From positions 5,161,001 to 5,225,000 of the forward strand of contig NZ_CP071839.1 of NCBI RefSeq assembly GCF_017526105.1: a stretch of 64,000 nt of DNA. The letters run 5' to 3'. The notes under the pieces are model-generated. The model searched no databases. It was not told the origin of the DNA and saw only the letters and a program-made list of their open reading frames with translations. Positions 29,544 to 37,442 of this stretch are shown here, piece by piece (positions within the stretch are counted from its first letter, which is position 1; every line of letters begins with the position of its first letter). The position numbers and the translations under genes were made by a program. This stretch comes from Streptomyces cyanogenus. GTDB lineage: Bacteria; Actinomycetota; Actinomycetes; Streptomycetales; Streptomycetaceae.

Positions 29544-31745
29544 TCAGAGGAGCGGGTAACCGGCGGCGTAGCTCCCGCCCAGGGCGATCAGGCGCCGGGA
29601 GGCCGGGTGGGCGAAGTAGCGGGCCGCCGCGGCGGCGTTGACGGGACGGGACGTGCCGCCGTCGGCCAGCGCCACGGCCGCCAGGCGCGACGACGCCCTG
29701 CGGTACACGTAGGCGATGCCGACGACGGGCGGCGCGCCGAGGTCGGCGGTGGTCGCGCCGCCGCCCTTCTCCGTCCAGCGCGGTGCGCCGCTGCCGGCGT
29801 CGACCGCGACGACCCCGCGTCCCGACTCCACCGCGTACACCACCCCGTCCTGGACGGCGGGCGGGCTGTAGGCGGCTCCCGGGGCGCCCTTGCCGTAGCG
29901 CCAGGCGACTTCGCCGTCGTCCAGGGCGAGCGCGAGCAGCCCGCCCGCCGACGGATACACGTGCCGGTCGTCGAGGGCCAGGTGGGCCCGGTCGAAGGCG
30001 GGCTGGCCGCTGTCGAGCGGACGGCTCCACAGCTGCCGTCCGGTGCCGGTGTCCCGGACGACGAGCCGGGTGGCGCCCTCGGCGGACTGCTGGACGAGGA
30101 CGAGGCGCTCGCCCGACACCTGGGCCGCCAGGAAGTGGAGCCGTTCGTTGCCGGCAGGGCGTGCCGGGAGGGGAACGTCCCAGAGCTTCTTGCGGGCGTC
30201 CAGGTCGAGGGCGAGCAGGTGCCAGGTCTGGCCCTTGCGGAAGGCGTTGGTGCCCAAACGGTCGGCGGGTTGGGGGCCCCGGCCGCCGACCGCGTAGACG
30301 GCGGTGCCGGAGGCGCACAGCAGCTGGGTCCCGTACAGGCCGCCGTTGAAGTCCTTCAGTTCGAGGAAGGGGTCCCCGGGTCTGCCGTCGGCGAGGCCGA
30401 CGGGGCGGACGGACAGCGGACCGGCCTCGTGCGCGGTGTAGTCGAGCGCGTGGATCCGCCGGCCGTCGGTGACGGTGAGGTGCCCGAAGTACACGCCGGG
30501 ATCGGCCCACAACGACTTCCCCGACGCCGGGTCCAGCCCCTTGACCCCGACCGACTCGCCGACGACCACCAGCCGGTCGAGCAGCAGCGGGGCCGGCGGA
30601 ACCGGCGGCTGGTCGGTGTACTCGGCCACCACCTGCCAGCGCAGGTCCCACGCGGGCCGCGCCGAGCCGGTCGGCGCGGGGCGCACGGGAGTGCCGCCAC
30701 CCCGGCGGCCGAGCAAGGCCCAGGCACCCGCTCCGGCCGCGGCGACACCGAGGGCGGAACCCGCGCCGACGGACAGGAGCCTGCGGCGGGACACGCCCGC
30801 CGGGGTGCCGTCGGGTTCGGTCCCGGGCAGGCCGTGCCCGGCCGGGGGCGGCAGCCGGTGCGGCTCGGCGCGCCAGACGCCGGCGGCCCGCCGGGCGATG
30901 TCCACGAGCACCGGCTCCGGCAGACAGTCCGCGAAGTCCTGTTCGGCGCCGCCCAGCCGGGCACGCAGCTCGCCGGTCGTGGGCCGCTGCCGGGGATCCT
31001 TGGCGAAGCACGGGCCCAGTACGGCGGCGAGACCGGCCGGGACCCCGGTCAGGTCCGGTTCCGCGTACCGCACCCGGTACAGCAGGTCCGCCGCCTGTCC
31101 CACGCCGAACGGCCCCCTGCCCGTCGTGGCGTGGACCAGCACCCCGGCCAGGGCGAACACGTCACCGGCCGGTGTGTGCTCCTCGCCGGCCGCCTGCTCG
31201 GGCGACATGAAGGCGGGCGTGCCCGCAGCGGACCCGGCCCGGGTGAGGCGGTCGTCGCCGAGCGCCCTGGCGATGCCGAAGTCGATGACCTTGGGACCGT
31301 CGGCCGTCACCATGATGTTGGACGGCTTCAGGTCCCGGTGGACGACCTCCGAGTCGTGCAGCTGGGCCAGCGCGGCGCACAGACGGGCGCCGACGGCCCG
31401 GACGGCCCGCTCCGGCAGGGGCCCGCCCAGCCGGACGGCGTCGTCCAGGGGCGGTCCGATCAGGTACTCCGTGGCCAGCCAGGGCGTCTCGTGGCCGAGG
31501 CCGGCGTCGAAGACCCGTGCGCCGTGCTCGCCGCCGATGACCCGGGCGGCGTCCGTCTCCAGCCGGAACCGGGTCCGGAAGACGGGGTCCGCGGCGATGC
31601 GGGCGTGCATCGTCTTGAGGGCGGCGACGCGGCCGGTGTCCGAGCGGCCGAGGTAGACCGTGCCCATGCCGCCGCTGCCCAGGCGGGCGATCAGGTGGTA
31701 GGCGCCGAGCTGATCGGGGTCGTCGTGAGCGAGGGGGGAGAACAT
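29544..31745 (-). CDS. Membrane Ser/Thr protein kinase with PQQ-repeat propeller (kinase A)
   Basis: 733 residues. Kinase domain about 15-265 with all catalytic elements: GSGGMG (23-28), Lys44 in AALKTM, HRDLKPSN (Asp138), DFGIAR (Asp155), GTPAFMSPEQ. Then a juxtamembrane linker, SRRRLL (319-324) followed by a hydrophobic helix (about 323-346), and a C-terminal region with PQQ-like blades (SGKSLWADPG, TGRQLWSRPL, DGEVAWRYGK, SGAPRWTEKG). Its ATG shares one base with the stop of the pseudokinase (TGATG), implying translational coupling. The two kinases probably arose by tandem duplication and divergence. Confidence 0.91.
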   Translation of the reverse strand: MFSPLAHDDPDQLGAYHLIARLGSGGMGTVYLGRSDTGRVAALKTMHARIAADPVFRTRFRLETDAARVIGGEHGARVFDAGLGHETPWLATEYLIGPPLDDAVRLGGPLPERAVRAVGARLCAALAQLHDSEVVHRDLKPSNIMVTADGPKVIDFGIARALGDDRLTRAGSAAGTPAFMSPEQAAGEEHTPAGDVFALAGVLVHATTGRGPFGVGQAADLLYRVRYAEPDLTGVPAGLAAVLGPCFAKDPRQRPTTGELRARLGGAEQDFADCLPEPVLVDIARRAAGVWRAEPHRLPPPAGHGLPGTEPDGTPAGVSRRRLLSVGAGSALGVAAAGAGAWALLGRRGGGTPVRPAPTGSARPAWDLRWQVVAEYTDQPPVPPAPLLLDRLVVVGESVGVKGLDPASGKSLWADPGVYFGHLTVTDGRRIHALDYTAHEAGPLSVRPVGLADGRPGDPFLELKDFNGGLYGTQLLCASGTAVYAVGGRGPQPADRLGTNAFRKGQTWHLLALDLDARKKLWDVPLPARPAGNERLHFLAAQVSGERLVLVQQSAEGATRLVVRDTGTGRQLWSRPLDSGQPAFDRAHLALDDRHVYPSAGGLLALALDDGEVAWRYGKGAPGAAYSPPAVQDGVVYAVESGRGVVAVDAGSGAPRWTEKGGGATTADLGAPPVVGIAYVYRRASSRLAAVALADGGTSRPVNAAAAARYFAHPASRRLIALGGSYAAGYPLL

Positions 31746-32665
31746 CAGGGCCGCGTCTCCTGGGCGTGCTCGGCAGGTGTGGCCACGAGGACGTCGGCCG
31801 ACTGACGGGCGAGGGCGGCGACGATCCGGGCCGGGAGGGGGAACGGGGGACCGTCGAGGACGGTGGGTACGGGTGCGAGGGGGCCCGGGAGCGCCTGCGG
31901 CCGGGGCGGGAGCGGCGCCGACAGACCGGCCGCGAGATCGGACGCCGACGGCCGCCGGGCCGGGTCACGGGCCAGGCAGGCGGTGACCGGCTCCCGCAGG
32001 AACGCCGGAAGCTCCTCGCGCTCCGGGACGGTGTACCCGGTGCTCGCGTACGACAGCACGGCGCCGAGTGCGTACACGTCACCGAGCGGCCGGGGCCGGC
32101 CGCCCTGGGCCTGCTCCGGCGCCAGGCACCCGGGATCCAGTCCGGGCCTCCCCAGCCGCTGCTCGCCCTCCGGAGCCGCGGCGCGCACCGCGCCGAAGCA
32201 CGCCAGCAGCGGTCCGTCCACGCCGAGCAGCACGGCCGCGGGGGAGACTCCGGCATGCGCGACACCTCGCGCGTGGGCCGTGGCCAGCGTGCGTGCCAGG
32301 GCCGCGCCGAGGGCGCGCACCACGGCCTCCGGCAGCGGTCCGCCGTGCGCGGCGAGAGCGGCGGTCAGGGGCAGCACGGGGGTGTACGGCGCCGCGTGCC
32401 AGACCGGTACGGCCGCCCGGTCCACCTCCGCGACGGGCGCGAGGCCGGGTAGCGCCAGTCGCCGTGCCTCCTCGGCCTCGGCGGCCCAGCGGGCGGGGTC
32501 GGCCCCGGGGTGCGGCACCTGCACGAGGGCCGTGCGCCGGCCGTCGGCGCTGCGGGCCACATAGCGACGATCGGGCGTCCGGTGTTGCTCGGCCTCCTCG
32601 TCGACCCCGGCCAGGACCGCGTACGGCCCGATCCACAGCGGATCGTCCTGGCGCAGCCGCCTCAT
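31745..32665 (-). CDS. Predicted Ser/Thr pseudokinase
   Basis: 306 residues from ATG 32665, chosen because GGGGGGAA lies just upstream; GTG 32692 would add nine residues. The sequence follows the Hanks kinase plan (IGPYAVLAG, helix-C-like region, the C-lobe motif LAPEQAQGG and GDVYALGAVLSYASTG), but the catalytic residues are gone: no glycine loop, the VAIK lysine position reads VQV (Gln49), the HRDLKPxN loop reads HAGVSPAAV (137-145) and DFG reads CFG (156-158). There is no transmembrane segment. It should not phosphorylate and may scaffold or allosterically control the two kinases that follow it in the operon. Confidence 0.82.
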   Translation of the reverse strand: MRRLRQDDPLWIGPYAVLAGVDEEAEQHRTPDRRYVARSADGRRTALVQVPHPGADPARWAAEAEEARRLALPGLAPVAEVDRAAVPVWHAAPYTPVLPLTAALAAHGGPLPEAVVRALGAALARTLATAHARGVAHAGVSPAAVLLGVDGPLLACFGAVRAAAPEGEQRLGRPGLDPGCLAPEQAQGGRPRPLGDVYALGAVLSYASTGYTVPEREELPAFLREPVTACLARDPARRPSASDLAAGLSAPLPPRPQALPGPLAPVPTVLDGPPFPLPARIVAALARQSADVLVATPAEHAQETRP

Positions 32666-32704
32666 GCGCGCGTTCCCCCCGGTCGTCGGCACAGGGAAGA
32701 GATC

Positions 32705-33229
32705 TTACCGGGGGGAGTTCGGGCCGCTCCGGCCCACATCCCGATGCGTTCCCGAGGGGGAGAAGCCGCCCGTGGCACCGGAGCGGGGCATACCGGGTTC
32801 CGGTGGGGGGAGAGTTACCTCCGCCCAGACGGTCTTGCGGGGGTGCCGTCCCTGGGTGACGCCCCAGCGGTCGGCGAGCGCCGCCACGAGCAGGAGGCCG
32901 CGGCCTGATTCGCCCTCGTCGGCCGGAGACGTGAGCCGGGGGAGTCGGTCACCGCGCGTGTCGGTGACCTCGATGCGGAGCGTGCCGCCGACGACGTAGA
33001 GCAGCAGCTGGAAGTCGCGGCCGGGGACGCGGCCGTGGGTGGCGGCGTTGGCGGCGAGCTCGGCGACGATCTGCGTCGCCGTCTCCAACGGCAACCCCCA
33101 CGTGCGGAGTTGCTGTTCCGTGAGCATCCGGGCGAGACGGGCGCCGCGCGGCGTGGGGGAGAGGCGGACGCTGAAGTGGGGGATGTTGCCGCCGAGTTGG
33201 ATTTCAGGGGCAGCCGTTTCGTGGTTCAC
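32705..33229 (-). CDS. Anti-sigma-factor-type ATP-binding protein (HATPase_c, RsbW-like)
   Basis: About 174 residues from GTG 33229 (start uncertain; no strong SD). GHKL ATPase motifs are visible: N-box ELAANAATHG, G1 box DTRGD, and G2 GRGLLLVAALADRWG. Proteins like this are common in Streptomyces as stand-alone regulatory ATPases next to whiJ-type genes, and resemble anti-sigma serine kinases RsbW/SpoIIAB. It is divergent from the XRE gene at 33368 and only 39 nt upstream of the pseudokinase on the same strand, so it may be the first gene of the kinase operon. Confidence 0.85.
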   Translation of the reverse strand: MNHETAAPEIQLGGNIPHFSVRLSPTPRGARLARMLTEQQLRTWGLPLETATQIVAELAANAATHGRVPGRDFQLLLYVVGGTLRIEVTDTRGDRLPRLTSPADEGESGRGLLLVAALADRWGVTQGRHPRKTVWAEVTLPPPEPGMPRSGATGGFSPSGTHRDVGRSGPNSPR

Positions 33230-33292
33230 GTCACCGAGCGTGGCGGATTCTGCTTCCGTGAAGGGAGTGACTTCGCCTGTACGTACGGTGAC

Positions 33293-33330
33293 TGTCCCGG
33301 CTTTGTCTCGGCTGTCCCGGCTGTCTCGGG
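33293..33330. repeat. Four tandem TGTCYCGGC repeats in a divergent promoter region
   Basis: TGTCCCGGC (33293-33301), TGTCTCGGC (33304-33312), TGTCCCGGC (33313-33321), TGTCTCGGG (33322-33330). They lie in the 138 bp between the ATPase and XRE genes and alternate C and T at position 5. Likely regulator-binding iterons, perhaps for the XRE protein; inferred. Confidence 0.55.
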
Positions 33331-33367
33331 CGTTGTACGGGTACGAGTGCGCGCCGGAGGAGGGGCC

Positions 33368-34213
33368 ATGGGTGAGGGAGTGGACGAGGCCGGCTGGGAC
33401 GTGGAGCCGGGCGACGAGATCGAGCCGGTGGTGCAGGCGGTGGGGCGCCTGCTCAAGGTCTGCCGGGAGGCGGCCGGGGTCTCGGTGCCCGAGCTGGCCG
33501 AGGCCATGGGGTACGGCGAGGACATGATCCGCAAGATCGAGCGCGGGGCACGGATTCCCCGGCCGGAGCTGCTGGACAGGGCGGACACGTTCCTGAAGGC
33601 GCAGGGGCACCTGAGGGCCTTCACGGAGGACATGAAGAGGGCCCGCTATCCGAAGAAGGTGCGGGAGCTGGCGGAGATGGAGGGGCGGGCGGTGGAGATG
33701 CTGCTCTACGGCACCCACAACATCCATGGCCTGCTGCAGACGCCGGAGTACGCACGAGCGCTGTTCGAGATGAGGCAGCCCGCGCTCGGCGAAGACGTTG
33801 TGGAGCGGGAGACCGCTGCGCGCATGGCTCGTAAGGCAGTCTTCGAGAGGGATCCCGCCCCGACGCTCAGTTTCGTCCAGGAACAGGTGACGCTCGAGCG
33901 TCCCTACGGTGGGAAGATGGTGCTGCGCCGACAGCTGGAACTCCTCCTGGAGGTAGCACAGTTGCGGAACGTGACGCTTCAGGTCATGCCGACCGACCGA
34001 GAAGAGAACGCCGGGGCGTCGGGCCTGGTAGAGGTGCTGAAGTTTGCCGACGGCACGGCGATCGGGCGCTCCGACGGCGCGTTCAACGGCCGCCCGGTCT
34101 CAAGCCCCAAAGATCTTCGGATCCTCGAACTGCGCTATGGAATGATCCGGGCGCAGGCTCTCACGCCGAGGGAGTCACAGGCCTTCATCGAGCAAGCGCT
34201 GGGGAGACTATGA
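33368..34213 (+). CDS. WhiJ-like XRE regulator (HTH + DUF5753)
   Basis: 281 residues from ATG 33368 (CCGGAGGAGGGG upstream). N-terminal helix-turn-helix at about 27-80 (VGRLLKVCREAAGVSVPELA, MGYGEDMIRKIERGARIPRP), then the DUF5753/Scr1 domain (GLLQTPEYARALF, FVQEQVTLERPYGG, LRNVTLQVMP) found in WhiJ and its many Streptomyces paralogues. Such proteins pair with a small DUF397 protein and often a nearby HATPase, and affect development. Here the DUF397 gene overlaps by 4 nt (ATGA) and the ATPase is divergent. Confidence 0.92.
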   Translation: MGEGVDEAGWDVEPGDEIEPVVQAVGRLLKVCREAAGVSVPELAEAMGYGEDMIRKIERGARIPRPELLDRADTFLKAQGHLRAFTEDMKRARYPKKVRELAEMEGRAVEMLLYGTHNIHGLLQTPEYARALFEMRQPALGEDVVERETAARMARKAVFERDPAPTLSFVQEQVTLERPYGGKMVLRRQLELLLEVAQLRNVTLQVMPTDREENAGASGLVEVLKFADGTAIGRSDGAFNGRPVSSPKDLRILELRYGMIRAQALTPRESQAFIEQALGRL

Positions 34214-34461
34214 GCACTGCCGAACTCCATTGGTTCAAGAGCAGTTACAGCAGCAGCGCTGAACCCGGCGACTGCCTCGAAGTCGCACTCCACTGGTTCA
34301 AGAGCAGCTACAGCGACAGCGGCGAACCCGGCTCCTGCCTCGAAGTCGCCCCCACCCCCACCACCATCCACATCCGCGACTCCAAGAACCCAGAAGGCCC
34401 CCGCCTCACCGCCACCCCGGCCGCCTGGGCGGCGTTCGTCGCCCTGGCCCGGCGGGGCTGA
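34210..34461 (+). CDS. DUF397 protein with internal tandem duplication
   Basis: 83 residues; ATG overlaps the upstream stop (ATGA). DUF397 proteins are partners of WhiJ-like regulators. The DUF397 opening motif occurs twice: LHWFKSSYSSSAEPGDCLEVA-type unit at residues 6-26 and again at 27-47 with three changes, an exact 63-nt in-frame duplication. A normal DUF397 tail follows (IHIRDSKNPEGPRL, TPAAWAAFVALAR). The duplication is unusual, since one copy is the norm. Confidence 0.9.
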   Translation: MSTAELHWFKSSYSSSAEPGDCLEVALHWFKSSYSDSGEPGSCLEVAPTPTTIHIRDSKNPEGPRLTATPAAWAAFVALARRG

Positions 34462-34546
34462 ACAGCCCGAGTGGGGGGAGACCCGCCGAGCTGGGTCGGG
34501 GCCGTCCCGGGCGCCGCCTCTTACTCTCCGACGCGTCGGCGGTGAA

Positions 34547-34564
34547 CTGAGTACCTGTACTCAG
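34547..34564. promoter_or_regulatory. Perfect palindrome upstream of the helical-protein/DUF1023 cassette
   Basis: CTGAGTAC-CT-GTACTCAG, 8-bp perfect arms with a 2-nt centre, 63 bp before the ATG at 34628. Candidate operator; no cognate regulator identified, although the WhiJ-like gene is adjacent. Confidence 0.5.
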
Positions 34565-34627
34565 GTGCTTCCTGAGCCACATCGTGTAGTTCTGTCGTCG
34601 TCACGACGAGGGGGAGGACACACGCTC

Positions 34628-35050
34628 ATGGCGTGGGACGAGTGGGAGCAGCTCAAGTCCAGCGCGGCCCAGCGAATGCGCATCGACCATGTGCCCGACG
34701 ACCCCGGCGGGGGTGGCGGGGCGGGTCCGGACCTGAAGGCGTCGAAGGGTCCGTGGATGAAGGCGTCCGGAGTGGCAGAGGACCTGCGGACCGCCACCGA
34801 CTCGGCGCTCACCGACCTGAAGACCGCCCATGAGGGCGCCAAGGCCGGAACCGAAGGCTTCACCAGTACCGCTGCGCTGCACGAGATCCTGCCCACCTGG
34901 GAGAAGCGGCTGACTTCGGTGCGCGACGAGTGCGGTCGGCTGCACGGCGCGTTAGCCAGGAGCGGACGCGACTTCGGCGAGATCGATCCGGCCGTCGCGG
35001 GCAAGGTCGACGGCGTGCGCGTTCCCGACAAGCCCGACTGGGCCCGGTGA
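34628..35050 (+). CDS. Short helical protein preceding a DUF1023 hydrolase (possibly WXG100-like)
   Basis: 140 residues from ATG 34628 (ACGAGGGGGAGG upstream). Predicted mostly helical with a Gly-rich loop near 28-36; DEWEQLKSSAAQRM at the start and LPTWEKRLTSVRDECGRLHG later resemble the helical hairpins of WXG100-like proteins, but there is no clear WxG in the turn. No signal peptide. It precedes the hydrolase by 8 nt and is surely cotranscribed; in Streptomyces such pairs look like ESX-related or polymorphic-toxin-related cassettes. Function inferred from context only. Confidence 0.7.
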   Translation: MAWDEWEQLKSSAAQRMRIDHVPDDPGGGGGAGPDLKASKGPWMKASGVAEDLRTATDSALTDLKTAHEGAKAGTEGFTSTAALHEILPTWEKRLTSVRDECGRLHGALARSGRDFGEIDPAVAGKVDGVRVPDKPDWAR

Positions 35051-35058
35051 GGTGAGCG

Positions 35059-36846
35059 GTGCCCACCTGGCAGCAGTTGCGTGACGCGAAGTTGACCGAG
35101 TACGAGGACGCCGCAGACGGCTGGGGCAAGGTCAGCAACCGGGCCGATGCCGCGCGCATCCGGGTCGACCAGGACATGGCGGCCCCGATCCACACAACGC
35201 AGAAGGGCGAGGCCAAGAACGCCGCCCAAGACGACATGACGCGGCTCAGCCGCAACTACCAGTACCTGCACGGCGAGTGCGGTCTCGTCCGTACGGCCCT
35301 GAACGGCCTCGCCTCGGAACTGGTCGACGTTCAGAAGAAGTTACAGCAGGCCCTCGATGATGCGGCGGATCTTGGCTTCACGGTCAACGAGGATGGCTCG
35401 GTCGAGTATCCGCACAGCACGCAGCTCCCGCTGGCCGCCGGTGCGTCGGCCGGCAAGGGGGTTGCCAAGCCGGGTGCCCCGGTGCCCTTCCTGCCCGGCG
35501 CCGGGGAGGCGCAGGGCGACCTCAACAAGGGCAAGGCCGAGGACATCGCCGAACGCATCCGGCAGGCGGTGAGCAGCGCCGTCGAGATCGACAACCGGTA
35601 CGCCGGGATTCTGCGCCGGCTGAAGGCGCCGGACGGCCTTGAAGTGACCGACGACATGCTCATGGACCAGGCCCGTGACATGGGCGAGGTCCAGCAGGCG
35701 GCCGGCAAGTACCTCGGCAAGGATCACATCCCGCACGGCAAGTCCCCGGCCGAGAACAGGAAGTGGTGGGACGGGCTCACGCAGGAACAGCGTGAGGAGT
35801 ACCAGACGCTGTTTCCCGCGGAGATCGGCGCGCTCGACGGCATACCGAGCGCGGTGCGCGACTCGGCGAACCGCACGGTGCTGGATGAGACCCGTGCGCA
35901 GGTCCAGCACGACCTGGACCAGCTGGGTCCGGAGCCACCCAAGACGATCGTCACGGCGGCTGGCGTCGTCCGCAATCCGGAGTGGACCGTCTGGGACGCT
36001 CGGGGAGGCAGTCGACTCAAAGGCCGGCTCACGGGCATGCAGGCCATCGAGGCCCGCTTCGATCAGACCGGCGTCAATGACCTGCCCCCGGCCTATCTGC
36101 TCGGTTTCGACCTCAAGGGCAACGGTCACGTCATCCTGGCCAACGGCAACCCGGACACGGCCGACAACACGGCGGTGTACGTGCCGGGTACGACATCGCG
36201 GCTGGAGGGTGCCCACGGCGACATCTCACGCATGACAAGAGTGTGGCAACAAGCCAATGCCATGTCTTCCGGCCAGTCAACCTCCACCATCACCTGGATC
36301 GGCTACGACGCTCCGCAGAACATCGTTACCGACTCCCCGCGATCCAGCTACGCCTACCACGCCGCGCCCACGCTCAATACCTTCATGGACGGACTGCAAA
36401 CAGCGCAGGGCGGTCCGAACGCAAGCCACACCACGCTCATCGGCCACAGCTACGGGACGACTGTGATCGGTGCGGCCGCCAAGGAGCACCAAATCGCGGC
36501 CGATGACATAGTCGTCGCGGGCAGCCCCGGCATGCTGGTCGGCGACGCGGGCGACCTGGGCGTGGGCAAGGACCATGTCTGGTCCGAAGCCGCCGGATCC
36601 GACCCGGTGCCGTACATCGGCAGGGATTTCCTCGGTGGCTGGAAGTGGGGAGTGGACACCTACCACGGTGTGCCCTACAACGCGGGGTACATCCAGACCA
36701 TCCCGTCCGACGAGTCATTCGGTGCCCACAGGATGGACGTGGACACCAGTGGTCACAGCGGGTACTGGACAGAGAGATCAACAAGCATCAAGAACCAGGC
36801 GGCAGTGGTCGTCGGCCGCTACGACAAGGTCCAGGAGGACAATTGA
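35059..36846 (+). CDS. DUF1023-type alpha/beta hydrolase with N-terminal helical domain
   Basis: 595 residues from GTG 35059 (GGTGAGGTGAG upstream). The N-terminal about 110 residues are helical (WQQLRDAKLTEYEDAADGWG; DMTRLSRNYQYLHGECGL), like the LXG/WXG helices of exported actinobacterial proteins. The C-terminal half is an alpha/beta hydrolase of the DUF1023 family: YVPGTTSRL, ITWIGYDAPQN, and the nucleophile elbow GHSYGTTV (Ser464), then DDIVVAGSPGM and a late His (GHSGYW or FGAH). No signal peptide seen. The stop overlaps the TTG start of the lipoprotein gene. Substrate unknown. Confidence 0.83.
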   Translation: MPTWQQLRDAKLTEYEDAADGWGKVSNRADAARIRVDQDMAAPIHTTQKGEAKNAAQDDMTRLSRNYQYLHGECGLVRTALNGLASELVDVQKKLQQALDDAADLGFTVNEDGSVEYPHSTQLPLAAGASAGKGVAKPGAPVPFLPGAGEAQGDLNKGKAEDIAERIRQAVSSAVEIDNRYAGILRRLKAPDGLEVTDDMLMDQARDMGEVQQAAGKYLGKDHIPHGKSPAENRKWWDGLTQEQREEYQTLFPAEIGALDGIPSAVRDSANRTVLDETRAQVQHDLDQLGPEPPKTIVTAAGVVRNPEWTVWDARGGSRLKGRLTGMQAIEARFDQTGVNDLPPAYLLGFDLKGNGHVILANGNPDTADNTAVYVPGTTSRLEGAHGDISRMTRVWQQANAMSSGQSTSTITWIGYDAPQNIVTDSPRSSYAYHAAPTLNTFMDGLQTAQGGPNASHTTLIGHSYGTTVIGAAAKEHQIAADDIVVAGSPGMLVGDAGDLGVGKDHVWSEAAGSDPVPYIGRDFLGGWKWGVDTYHGVPYNAGYIQTIPSDESFGAHRMDVDTSGHSGYWTERSTSIKNQAAVVVGRYDKVQEDN

Positions 36847-37442
36847 CCCGCCGCCTCAGTGACCGTCCGAGGCTTCACCGGCTGGGCGTCGCCGTCGCCT
36901 GTGGCCTCATCTTTCTCACTGGAACGGGGTGTTCAAGCACGATGGATCACGATGAAGCCTCCGGCCCGGGGCACGAGACCAGCGGATCGAAGGCCACCAC
37001 CCTGGATGTCGGCAAAGCCAAGGACAAAGCCAAGGCGGTGTCCAGTCAGATCTATGAGCTGATCGACATTCGGAAGGGGAAGGTGACCCAGCCGGGTCCC
37101 AGCATCGCCACCTGCGACCAAGACCCAGATCATCTCTACCAGACCGTTCATGCCTGGTCCGTCTACGGCGTCTCGGAGGACGAGCTGAAGGCCGGTTTCC
37201 AGCGCCTTAAGGAAGGTCTTCCCGGGAAGGGCTGGAAGATCGTCCAGTATGGACCGAACAAGAGCAAGGACCGGACGCTCGAGATGACGGCGGACTCTCG
37301 GACCGAGCCCTTCTCGGTGAACGCGGAACTCTGGGTGTCCAGCCCGACAGCCGGCCACGAGAAGGAACCGAAGATCCTTGTCAACGTCGAATCCGGCTGC
37401 TGGCGAGCGCCCAAGGGTACGGACCTGAACACGGAGTACTGA
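36843..37442 (+). CDS. Lipoprotein encoded downstream of the DUF1023 hydrolase (TTG start)
   Basis: 199 residues. The TTG at 36843 overlaps the hydrolase stop (ATTGA) and follows CCAGGAGGACAA, a strong ribosome binding site, so it is preferred over later codons. Basic N-terminus, hydrophobic core and lipobox TGTGC (Cys30). The mature part has KAVSSQIYELIDIRKGKVTQ and ends with a Cys-containing ESGCWRAPKGTDL; another Cys in ATCDQDPDH may pair. Related to the decayed copy at 37614. Likely acts with the hydrolase at the cell surface; no known function. Confidence 0.78.
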   Translation: MTRRLSDRPRLHRLGVAVACGLIFLTGTGCSSTMDHDEASGPGHETSGSKATTLDVGKAKDKAKAVSSQIYELIDIRKGKVTQPGPSIATCDQDPDHLYQTVHAWSVYGVSEDELKAGFQRLKEGLPGKGWKIVQYGPNKSKDRTLEMTADSRTEPFSVNAELWVSSPTAGHEKEPKILVNVESGCWRAPKGTDLNTEY

